A stretch of 8,429 bases of DNA from Deltaproteobacteria bacterium CG07_land_8_20_14_0_80_60_11 (GTDB lineage: Bacteria > Desulfobacterota > Desulfobaccia > Desulfobaccales > 0-14-0-80-60-11), in the NCBI GenBank assembly GCA_002779455.1, contig PEWM01000177.1, forward strand, positions 1 through 8,429, given 5' to 3'. Shown here piece by piece: positions 1-5,191 of this stretch (position 1 is its first letter; each line of letters starts with the position of its first letter). The translations under genes were made by a program, and so were the position numbers. A model generated the notes under the pieces. It searched no databases and was not told the origin of the DNA. It saw only the letters and a program-made list of their open reading frames with translations.

Positions 1-149
1 TGGCGCAGGCGCTCCTGGTCCAGGTACTGTTCCAGGTGAAAATACTGCATGGCGATCACCGACCCGATGAGCAGAACCAAAAGAAGCGGGCGGATAATGG
101 ATGATTTTTTGCCGGTCGCCGGAGGAGTTACACTTTGGAGGTTTGCCAC
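1..149 (-). CDS. N-terminal part of a membrane protein, probably TVP38/TMEM64 (SNARE-associated/DedA-like) family
   Basis: This is an open reading frame running off the left edge; 49 codons are visible. It starts with GTG at 149. An AGGAG Shine-Dalgarno lies at plus positions 156-160, six bases upstream. The visible protein has a short polar, lysine-containing N-terminus (residues 1-17). A single hydrophobic segment follows (about 18-36, IIRPLLLVLLIGSVIAM), then an amphipathic stretch (YFHLEQYLDQERLR). A membrane helix followed by an F-x-L-x-x-Y-L-like stretch is typical of the start of TVP38/TMEM64 proteins, integral inner-membrane proteins with a VTT domain. The VTT domain itself would lie outside the window, so the family call is an inference. 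The start and membrane segment are solid. Another single-helix membrane-anchored protein remains possible. Confidence 0.6.
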   Translation of the reverse strand, partial: MANLQSVTPPATGKKSSIIRPLLLVLLIGSVIAMQYFHLEQYLDQERLR

Positions 150-174
150 ACCGTGCTCCTGGGGGAATCTTATC

Positions 175-198
175 TCAATTTTCGTAGTAATGTGGCAT
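175..198 (-). CDS. Possible leader micro-ORF (MPHYYEN) ahead of the membrane-protein gene
   Basis: An ATG at 198 opens a 7-codon frame, MPHYYEN, ending in TGA at 175. It has a well-placed AGGAG (plus positions 204-208, five bases upstream). The stop lies 25 bases before the GTG of the downstream membrane-protein gene. The good ribosome site and position suit a regulatory leader peptide or a reinitiation device. An ORF this short arises easily by chance, and no attenuator hairpin pair can be assigned to it with confidence. Confidence 0.2.
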   Translation of the reverse strand: MPHYYEN

Positions 199-392
199 CG
201 CTTCTCCTGGGGATGATAAGGCGGTGGTAAGGGAGCGGGCCCAGCCGCGCCAGGCTCCCATCTCCACCTGAGAGGCAGGGGTGGGTGTGGCCGGGAGGCG
301 CGGTATGGCCCAGGCTTGCCCTGCCTGGATCGGTCCGGGGGGACGCCGGTCTCGGGCTTTACCACCGGTAACCCTGGCAAGGGAACGGAACT
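199..392. other. Intergenic GC-rich stretch with several small hairpins, no gene seen
   Basis: No credible coding frame or known RNA is recognised here. Small inverted repeats are visible: 231-236 with 254-259 (gggagc/gctccc) and 310-315 with 323-328 (ccaggc/gcctgg, 7-base loop). On the minus strand this would be the leader of the membrane-protein gene at 149, so a structured 5' UTR is possible. In DNA this GC-rich, short stems also occur by chance. I looked for cobalamin, c-di-GMP, molybdenum-cofactor, 6S, RNase P and SRP RNA signatures and found no convincing match. Confidence 0.3.
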
Positions 393-425
393 GAGGCGGG
401 CCCGGAAACCTGCCGGGCCCGCCTC
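393..425 (-). terminator. Strong hairpin downstream of the tandem-GAF gene, probable terminator
   Basis: A perfect 13-bp inverted repeat (393-405 with 413-425, 7-base loop) begins 15 bases beyond the GAF gene stop codon. Its stem is almost entirely G/C. In the minus direction the sequence after it contains only scattered T residues (AGTTCCGTTCC), not a clean U-tract. It may therefore be a weak intrinsic terminator or an mRNA 3'-end stabiliser. It separates the GAF gene from the membrane-protein gene on the same strand. Confidence 0.6.
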
Positions 426-440
426 TGGCGGCGTCCTCTC

Positions 441-1508
441 CTAAAACCGGGTAAAACCGGTGAAGCGGTACATGTCGCCCATCAGCTCCTCGTATTCGCC
501 CTTGAGTTTCTGGTAGAGGCGGGCGTTTTCCATGCCCAGAGCCGCGGTCTCCGCCAGGGAGGAGATGAAGGTGATTTCATCATCGCTGAAATCCCGGGGT
601 TCGCTGGTATAGATGCGCATGACCCCGATGACGTGGCCCTTGAGGTTGATGGGCACCGACAGGATGGACCTGATGCCTTCTTCCGCCGCCTGCTGGGGAT
701 ACGTGGCCCGGGGATCGTATTCCACGTCGTAGATGGAGACTGCCTTACCCATCATGGCGTCGGTAATGGATTTGTCGGTCCCCACCGGGCCCTTGTTGAT
801 ATAGCGATCACTGAGGCCGTAAGTGGCCACCAGTTCCATCTGCTGACGTTTTTCATCCAGCAGGCGCACCCCGGCGCCCTTGATATCCAGGGCGGTGGTG
901 ACGGTCTTCACCAGGAGATTGAGAACTTTTTTCACGTCCAGGGCGGAGTTGACCGCCTTGGAGACCTCCAGGATACCCTTGAGGAAGTTGAGTTCCTTGG
1001 TGCGGTTTTCATACATCTTGGCGTTGCTGATGGCCTGGGCCCCGAGTTCCGCCACGGCGCAGGCGAAATCCACCTCCTCCATGGTGAACTCCCGGGGTTC
1101 GGCGGTAACCAGGCGCAGGACGCCGATGACCTTGCCCTTGGCCACCATGGGGATGGCCACCAGGGTGGCGATCCCTTCTTCCTTGGCTTCCTGGGGATAC
1201 TGCATACGCGGGTCGGTGACCGCGTCAAAAATGGCCACCGGACGCCCGGTCAAGGCCTCGGCGATACTCTTGTCCAGGTCCACGACACCCTTCTTGAGAT
1301 ACTTTTCGCTCAGCCCATAGGCCGCAACCAACTCCAGCCGGTTGGTCTTGGGGTTGACCAGCCGGATCGTGGCCCCTTTCAGGTTCATGACCTCGGTGAT
1401 CTGCCGCGCGATCTGATCCAACACTTCGTCCACCGCCAGGGTGGAGCTCAGGATCTTACTGATCTCTTGAAAACTCCGGAGATACATCCGTTCTTTAAAA
1501 GCCGCCAT
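441..1508 (-). CDS. Tandem GAF-domain sensory protein without an output domain
   Basis: This 355-residue soluble protein is built from two GAF domains, residues about 15-165 and 180-331, joined by a helical linker (about 160-190). GAF domains bind small ligands such as cyclic nucleotides, tetrapyrroles or 2-oxo acids and signal to a partner domain. None follows here: the chain ends about 25 residues after the second GAF with the tail YRFTGFTRF. The two domains are clearly duplicates. For example, DPR-x-x-YPQ-x-A-x-EEGI occurs at 99-113 and 265-279, and GKVIGV/GHVIGV at 125-130 and 291-296. There is no signal peptide or membrane segment, so it should be cytoplasmic and act by protein-protein contact. 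The start ATG is supported by GGGAGGGG (plus 1514-1521) five bases upstream. It is transcribed alone, divergently from the thymidylate-synthase-like gene, with a hairpin after its stop. The ligand cannot be predicted. Confidence 0.9.
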   Translation of the reverse strand: MAAFKERMYLRSFQEISKILSSTLAVDEVLDQIARQITEVMNLKGATIRLVNPKTNRLELVAAYGLSEKYLKKGVVDLDKSIAEALTGRPVAIFDAVTDPRMQYPQEAKEEGIATLVAIPMVAKGKVIGVLRLVTAEPREFTMEEVDFACAVAELGAQAISNAKMYENRTKELNFLKGILEVSKAVNSALDVKKVLNLLVKTVTTALDIKGAGVRLLDEKRQQMELVATYGLSDRYINKGPVGTDKSITDAMMGKAVSIYDVEYDPRATYPQQAAEEGIRSILSVPINLKGHVIGVMRIYTSEPRDFSDDEITFISSLAETAALGMENARLYQKLKGEYEELMGDMYRFTGFTRF

Positions 1509-1584
1509 CGCCGCCCCTCCCTTGTCTATGCTTGGTATCCGGTGGAAAATCCCGGATCGCTGAAATCTAGCTGCCGCTCACTTA

Positions 1585-1613
1585 TTGTTACCAATTTTCC
1601 TCTCATCCGGCAA
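1585..1613 (-). promoter_or_regulatory. Candidate sigma-70-type promoter for the GAF gene
   Basis: On the minus strand a TTGCCG (plus 1608-1613) and a TAACAA (plus 1585-1590) are separated by exactly 17 bases, giving an untranslated leader of about 70 bases before the start at 1508. The -35 matches the consensus at 4 of 6 positions but the -10 at only 3 of 6. The leader also contains a 6-bp inverted repeat (1537-1542 with 1552-1557). Confidence 0.3.
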
Positions 1614-1761
1614 GGCTGCCGCTACCAGTTTCTTGACCGCGTAAAATCATATCACTTTTGGGGCTGAGGGGAAATCTTTTAAACCGGGTGAGGCGCGGAT
1701 CGGGTGCGGCCGGTGGACCCTTTCGCCCCCCATGGCTCAGGAATATTTTCCCTCCGAATCA

Positions 1762-1782
1762 GTTTGTGGTATAAACGCAGCC
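1762..1782 (+). promoter_or_regulatory. Extended -10 promoter immediately before the thymidylate-synthase-like gene, possibly giving a leaderless mRNA
   Basis: The sequence TGGTATAAA (1767-1775) is an extended -10 element: TG, one base, then TATAAA. Counting about 7 bases downstream puts the transcription start at 1782-1783, on the ATG itself. There is no Shine-Dalgarno before either this ATG or the earlier in-frame ATG at 1732. The -35 region (TTTTCC, 1746-1751) is weak, as is common with extended -10 promoters. Confidence 0.4.
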
Positions 1783-3273
1783 ATGGAATTCATCCCCCTG
1801 CATTTCGCCGATCGCCTGACGGTGATTAATCCCCGGGGCGCCATCGGGGTGGTGACCCTGTGGTCCCGGCCGGACTATGTCATAGAGCGCTTCCGCCAGG
1901 CCGGGGTGGACCTAAACCCGGCCACCAGCCCCATCGCGGTCTTCGGCACCCTCTACGGCAACGGCCTGAGGGAGATGCTAAGGAATTTGTTGTATAATCC
2001 GCAGATTCAGACGCTACTGATTTGTGGGCATGACCGGTCAGGTTCGCGGCAGGAGCTGGAAAACTTTTTCGACAAAGGGTTAGAAATTGTCCAAGAATCA
2101 AACATTAGCTACCTAGCCGAACATGGGCTCGTCACGAACCCTTACCGTATCAAAGGCACGCGCCGCCTCATTGACGGTCTGGTTCAGCCTGAATTGTTTT
2201 ACAACCCCCCAAAAATAGAATGGCTGGGCGATCCGGGGGCTTCCAACCCCATAGAAAAAGACTTTGTCCCGATTAATATTAGAACATATATTAATAATTT
2301 TCGGTCTAGGTCCTTGAAGAATACGATGAGACCGACCTATGTTCCGCCTCTTCCCCAGGTAAAGACCAGTTTTTTTCCCAGCAATCCTCGATCCCACCAG
2401 ATTGTGCAAGAGCGTCCAATAGAGGCTTGGTTGGAACTAATCTTCCACGTCACCAGATTTGGTCGCCGTGTTACTTTAAAGAAGGGGGAGCGGTTAGAGC
2501 TCCAGAATGTCAAAGTTGTGGTAGAGGACCCAGAAGCGGAATCTCCAAACAGGCTGCAAACCGTTAATATCGACCCTGGGAAATTGGGCAAATATTATAT
2601 GGAGTTCCTTAATAAGAAGTTGCGGCCTGATGAGACTTATACTTATGGCAGTCGGTTAGGAAAACATTTTGATTTAGATGCAGTAGAGGTTTTGGCGAAA
2701 CGCCTTCGAAATGATCCCGAAGACCGTAAGTCCTATTTTACCCTGTGGGATAACCGTCGTGACTTGACCGCCCCGGAGAGCCGTCCCTGCTTTGTAAGCG
2801 CCTATTTTCGGAAATTTGAAGGGACGCTGACTTTAACAGCCACATTTCGCACTCACAACGCCTTGGATGCATGGCTCTTGAACCTTTATGGACTTATGGC
2901 CTTCCAAAACGCCGTGGCCAAGAAGTCTGGAATTGAGCGAAAAGGGGCTATTACTGTATTTAGCCACTCGATAAGCATCGACCCAAAGGAACTGGACCGG
3001 GCGCTTATGGTGGCGGAAAAGCGGAAATGGAAAATGCATTTGGACCCCATGGGCTACTTCCGGGTGACCCTGGATGGGGCAGAAATCCTGGTGGAGCACC
3101 GCTTCGAGGACGTCACCCTGAGGGAGTACCGGGGCAAGACCGCGGTTTCGCTCCAGCACCAGATCGCCCGGGACGTGGCCCTTTCGGACATCAACCACGC
3201 CATCTACCTGGGGCGCCAGCTGGCCAAGGCCGAGATGGCCCTCAAAGACGGCCGGGAGTTCGTGCAGGATTAG
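1783..3273 (+). CDS. Thymidylate-synthase-like protein with MtrA-like N-terminus and DUF4346-like C-terminus
   Basis: Three parts are visible in this 496-residue protein. Residues about 1-130 resemble the methanogen MtrA subunit fold (SPIAVFGTL, then NPQIQTLLICGHDRSGSRQE). Residues about 225-410 have the thymidylate synthase fold: YTYGSR, RNDPEDRK, RPCFVS, FRTHNALDAWLLNLYGL, VFSHSISID. The last 80 or so (LDPMGYFRVTLDGAEILVEHRF to the end) look like DUF4346. By alignment to E. coli ThyA from memory, the nucleophilic cysteine is kept (Cys336 in RPC), as are one phosphate-binding arginine (Arg315), Arg356 and Asn367. The THLY His/Tyr pair that holds the dUMP ribose falls on Ser398 and Asp400, RSCD becomes RTHN, and the second arginine becomes Lys316. 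Canonical dTMP synthesis is therefore doubtful, though related archaeal-type proteins also diverge here. An in-frame ATG at 1732 would add 17 residues; I prefer 1783 because a TATAAA element lies between the two and the homologous-looking sequence starts at MEFIPLHF. The gene is compositionally mosaic. No neighbour indicates the pathway. Confidence 0.75.
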   Translation: MEFIPLHFADRLTVINPRGAIGVVTLWSRPDYVIERFRQAGVDLNPATSPIAVFGTLYGNGLREMLRNLLYNPQIQTLLICGHDRSGSRQELENFFDKGLEIVQESNISYLAEHGLVTNPYRIKGTRRLIDGLVQPELFYNPPKIEWLGDPGASNPIEKDFVPINIRTYINNFRSRSLKNTMRPTYVPPLPQVKTSFFPSNPRSHQIVQERPIEAWLELIFHVTRFGRRVTLKKGERLELQNVKVVVEDPEAESPNRLQTVNIDPGKLGKYYMEFLNKKLRPDETYTYGSRLGKHFDLDAVEVLAKRLRNDPEDRKSYFTLWDNRRDLTAPESRPCFVSAYFRKFEGTLTLTATFRTHNALDAWLLNLYGLMAFQNAVAKKSGIERKGAITVFSHSISIDPKELDRALMVAEKRKWKMHLDPMGYFRVTLDGAEILVEHRFEDVTLREYRGKTAVSLQHQIARDVALSDINHAIYLGRQLAKAEMALKDGREFVQD

Positions 3274-3310
3274 CGGTCAGCGGTCAGCAGTCAGCTATCA
3301 GCTTTCAGCT
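3273..3310 (+). repeat. Five tandem heptamers of the form GCNNTCA
   Basis: Starting at the last base of the preceding stop codon, five 7-base units follow one another: GCGGTCA twice, then GCAGTCA, GCTATCA and GCTTTCA, with a trailing GCT. Positions 3-4 vary while GC and TCA are constant. This resembles the short heptameric tandem repeats seen downstream of genes in several bacterial groups. No function can be assigned. Confidence 0.75.
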
Positions 3311-3341
3311 AAAGCAAAGGGCTTGGCGAAGGTAAAATCAG

Positions 3342-3358
3342 GGTGGGCACTGCCCACC
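3342..3358. repeat. Near-perfect palindrome GGTGGGCA/TGCCCACC
   Basis: An 8-bp inverted repeat with a single central base (3350) sits between the heptamer array and the REP-like element. The GGTGGGC-x-x-x-GCCCACC form is, from memory, a common dispersed intergenic palindrome in bacteria. In RNA it would form a 6-7 bp hairpin and could act as a weak terminator for the preceding gene, but no T-tract follows. Confidence 0.55.
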
Positions 3359-3371
3359 ATTGCCTTTATCT

Positions 3372-3423
3372 GGTGGCACAGGTTTTCAACCTGTGCGCTC
3401 ACAGGCGGGACGCCTATGCCACC
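3372..3423. repeat. REP-like palindromic element, copy A
   Basis: The element is bounded by GGTGGCA (3372-3378) and its reverse complement TGCCACC (3417-3423). Inside are two hairpins: a perfect 9-bp stem (3376-3384 with 3388-3396, loop TTC) and a 5-bp stem (3403-3407 with 3411-3415, loop GGA). It could fold as a cloverleaf or three-way junction. A related copy lies at 4121-4181 in the same orientation, on the other side of the M23-like gene. Confidence 0.75.
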
Positions 3424-3481
3424 TTTTCTCAGGGCGGCCCGTGGCCGCTCTGCCGGACTTAGATTTGATACCCCATCCTGA

Positions 3482-4081
3482 ATGGCCGAATTATCCATGC
3501 CCCCATCGCCTGAACTCCAAAGCAAATTCATGGAATTTATGGTGGAGCACAACCGGCCCCAGATGGCGGGGTTTAAAAGGTGGATCTTCCAGCCGGGGAT
3601 GCTGTTTCATGCCTCGGGGAAATGGTGGGGAGACCGGGGGACCAGACCTGCTCTCCATGAAGGTTTAGACTTGTACAGTTTTGAAGACGCCGGCGGCAGG
3701 GTGAAAACCGTGGATCAGCATATCCAAATCCCCGCCCCGTTTGCCGGTCACATCGTGAAAATCGACCGGGATTTTCTGGGAAAATCCATTTACCTGAGCC
3801 ATGCGATCTTTGCCGCCGGCGGCCGACAACTCTTGTCCGCCTTTGGGCACACCATCCCCAGGGATTTTCTGAAAACCGGCCAGCAGGTTGCCGAGGGTGA
3901 GATTATCGCAGCCATCTCGGGATTTCCCGGCAAAAAAACTAACCTCCTGCCGCACGTGCACCTCACGTTTGCCTGGGCGCCGGTGGACTTCCGCGCAGGT
4001 CAACTTACCTGGAAAAATCTGGGCCATGATCCCGGGATAACGCTCATTGATCCGCTAACGGTTATTTCGAGCTTTCTCTGA
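3482..4081 (+). CDS. M23-family (LytM-like) metallopeptidase-fold protein, no signal peptide
   Basis: The 199-residue product has the landmarks of the M23/LytM fold. These are HEGLD (His59, Asp63), a glycine-rich beta segment IPAPFAGHIVKID (83-95), LSAFGHT (His123, matching the usual YGHL), a hammerhead-like LKTGQQVAEGEIIAAIS (130-146), and HVHLTF (His158, His160). The H-x3-D and H-x-H ligands that bind zinc in this family are thus present, so it may be active. M23 enzymes normally cut peptidoglycan cross-links outside the membrane, yet no signal peptide or membrane helix is visible. It may be cytoplasmic, secreted unusually, or act on another substrate. The start is uncertain: an in-frame TGA overlaps the base before the first ATG (3482), later ATGs exist at 3497 and 3530, and none has a clear Shine-Dalgarno. 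The gene stands alone, bracketed by two REP-like elements. Confidence 0.75.
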   Translation: MAELSMPPSPELQSKFMEFMVEHNRPQMAGFKRWIFQPGMLFHASGKWWGDRGTRPALHEGLDLYSFEDAGGRVKTVDQHIQIPAPFAGHIVKIDRDFLGKSIYLSHAIFAAGGRQLLSAFGHTIPRDFLKTGQQVAEGEIIAAISGFPGKKTNLLPHVHLTFAWAPVDFRAGQLTWKNLGHDPGITLIDPLTVISSFL

Positions 4082-4120
4082 AAAAGCCGTCACCAGCAGC
4101 GCGCCGCCTTGAAAAAAATT

Positions 4121-4181
4121 GGTGGCGCAGGCTTTCCAGCCTGTGCCGCCAAAGGCGGCGAGCACGGAGGCCCGCCCCACC
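4121..4181. repeat. REP-like palindromic element, copy B
   Basis: GGTGG (4121-4125) and CCACC (4177-4181) bound the element. It contains a 9-bp stem with one G-T pair (4125-4133 with 4138-4146, loop TTCC), nearly identical to the first hairpin of copy A at 3376-3396. A second, overlapping stem is GCCGCC/GGCGGC (4145-4150 with 4154-4159, loop AAA). The first arm can also pair with GCGCCGCC at 4101-4108, allowing an alternative fold. A further 6-bp hairpin (4202-4207 with 4211-4216) follows. A 64-codon frame passing through this element (4109-4303) looks non-coding. Confidence 0.7.
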
Positions 4182-4282
4182 AGCTTTTCATAATTTACGG
4201 GTGGGCCAAAGGCCCAGGAAGGAATGCTGTCTGGAACGGACAACCTCCTGATTATTGGCGCTATTTTGCGCATTATGTCCCC

Positions 4283-4312
4283 TTGCGCAAATTAAGTGCT
4301 TGAGTTTATGAA
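4283..4312 (+). promoter_or_regulatory. Weak candidate promoter for the hydrolase gene
   Basis: TTGCGC (4283-4288) and TATGAA (4307-4312) are 18 bases apart, in an AT-richer patch between the REP-like element and the hydrolase start. The implied leader is about 60 bases. Matches to consensus are 3 of 6 and 4 of 6, so this is only suggestive. Confidence 0.25.
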
Positions 4313-4379
4313 GGAAAAAAGGGTAAACTCTCTCCCGATTCAAGAAGCTGATTTTTCCCGGGCGCGGCGAGAGGAAGAT

Positions 4380-5048
4380 ATGGAGATTCGTCCCTTTACT
4401 TTGCCGGTGGGGCCGGAGCGGACCATTAGCGCCTCCCTGGGGGTGCCCCGGAACACCACCAGGGACGGGGTCCTGGTCCTGGCCCACGGGGCCAACAACA
4501 ACATGGACCAGCCCCTGCTCAAAGGGCTGCATGAGCGCCTGGCCCAGGCCGGGTTAGTCACGGTGCGCTTCAATTTTTCGTATGCTGAGGCCGGCCGCAA
4601 GTGGCCCGACCCGGACGCGGCCCTGGAAGGGGTTTTCCGCCTGGTCCTGGAATATGTGGCGGAAATGGACGAATTCAAGGGCCTGGCGCTCTACCTGGGG
4701 GGCAAATCCATGGGGGCCCGCCTGGCCGCCCAGATCGTCGCCAATGACGTGGGCGCCAGCGGCCTGGTCTTCCTGGGCTATCCGCTCCATTCCCCGGGGA
4801 AACCGGAGAAACTGCGGGTTCAACCCCTGTATCAGTTGCCCTGCCCGGCCCTCTTCATTGAGGGCGCCCGGGACCCCTTTTGCCGGATGGACCTGCTGGG
4901 GAAAGTGCTGAGTCAGATGCCGGTAAGGAGCGATCTCCACGTCCTCCCCGGGCTGGGCCATTCCTTTGAGTCCGGGGGGCACGTTATGGCCCCGGAGATA
5001 ATGGCGCAGATCACCCGGGTGATCCTCGGGTGGCTGGACAGTTTATAA
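4380..5048 (+). CDS. Alpha/beta hydrolase of the KANL3/TEX30-like family
   Basis: The 222-residue protein has an alpha/beta-hydrolase fold. LVLAHGANNN (residues 32-41) forms the oxyanion-side loop. The nucleophile elbow is GGKSMGAR, with Ser110 in G-x-S-x-G. The acid is Asp165 in EGARDPF, and the catalytic histidine is His194 in GLGHSF. The HGANNNMD and GGKSMGAR signatures with a short cap-less core fit the predicted hydrolase family related to KANL3/TEX30 and dienelactone-hydrolase-like proteins. The substrate is unknown. It should be cytoplasmic, as no signal peptide is seen. The frame is open upstream to a GTG at 4296, but ATG 4380 is preferred: AGAGG (4370-4374) lies five bases upstream, and the protein from there starts directly in the first strand (MEIRPFTLPV). 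It is separated from the M23-like gene by about 300 bases and followed by a large inverted repeat, so it is probably monocistronic. Confidence 0.85.
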   Translation: MEIRPFTLPVGPERTISASLGVPRNTTRDGVLVLAHGANNNMDQPLLKGLHERLAQAGLVTVRFNFSYAEAGRKWPDPDAALEGVFRLVLEYVAEMDEFKGLALYLGGKSMGARLAAQIVANDVGASGLVFLGYPLHSPGKPEKLRVQPLYQLPCPALFIEGARDPFCRMDLLGKVLSQMPVRSDLHVLPGLGHSFESGGHVMAPEIMAQITRVILGWLDSL

Positions 5049-5126
5049 AAAGGGGTAAAAGGCGAAAAGGGAAAGCCCCAAAAGTTTGTTTGCCTTCCTT
5101 TTCGCCTCTTCGCCTTTTCCCCTTTT
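5049..5126 (+). terminator. Long inverted repeat after the hydrolase gene, probable terminator or repeat element
   Basis: The arms 5049-5066 and 5109-5126 pair over 18 positions with one mismatch (5056/5119) and one G-T pair. An alternative 10-bp perfect pairing also exists (5061-5070 with 5097-5106), because the right arm repeats a CTTTTCGCC/CTTCGCC motif. The left arm is all purine-rich and the right arm pyrimidine-rich. It starts directly after the stop codon, so it may end transcription of the hydrolase, although no T-run follows the right arm. It could equally be a dispersed intergenic repeat. Confidence 0.5.
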
Positions 5127-5191
5127 CGCCCAGACTTGATAAATCGAACATGGTTGCACCTATTCATGAGTATTGAACAGGCACATTATTT

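Noticed and set aside
340..400. Possible riboswitch (motifs loosely like cobalamin or c-di-GMP elements)
   Set aside because: Only short fragments such as GGGTTACC on the minus strand resemble known conserved segments. The order and stems do not fit any class I know.
633..1667. 344-codon plus-strand frame opposite the GAF gene
   Set aside because: The composition (many His, Gly and Asp) is that of an antisense shadow, while the minus-strand protein has two clear GAF domains.
3370..3396. Possible sigma-54 promoter (TGGCAC followed by a T-rich segment)
   Set aside because: The -12 GC is missing at the required spacing, and the sequence is explained by the hairpin of REP-like copy A.
4109..4303. 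64-codon plus-strand frame through REP-like copy B
   Set aside because: It is encoded mainly by the palindromic repeat, has no Shine-Dalgarno and no recognisable protein features.
4296..4379. N-terminal extension of the alpha/beta hydrolase from a GTG start
   Set aside because: No ribosome site precedes 4296, and a good AGAGG is placed correctly for ATG 4380, where the conserved fold begins.
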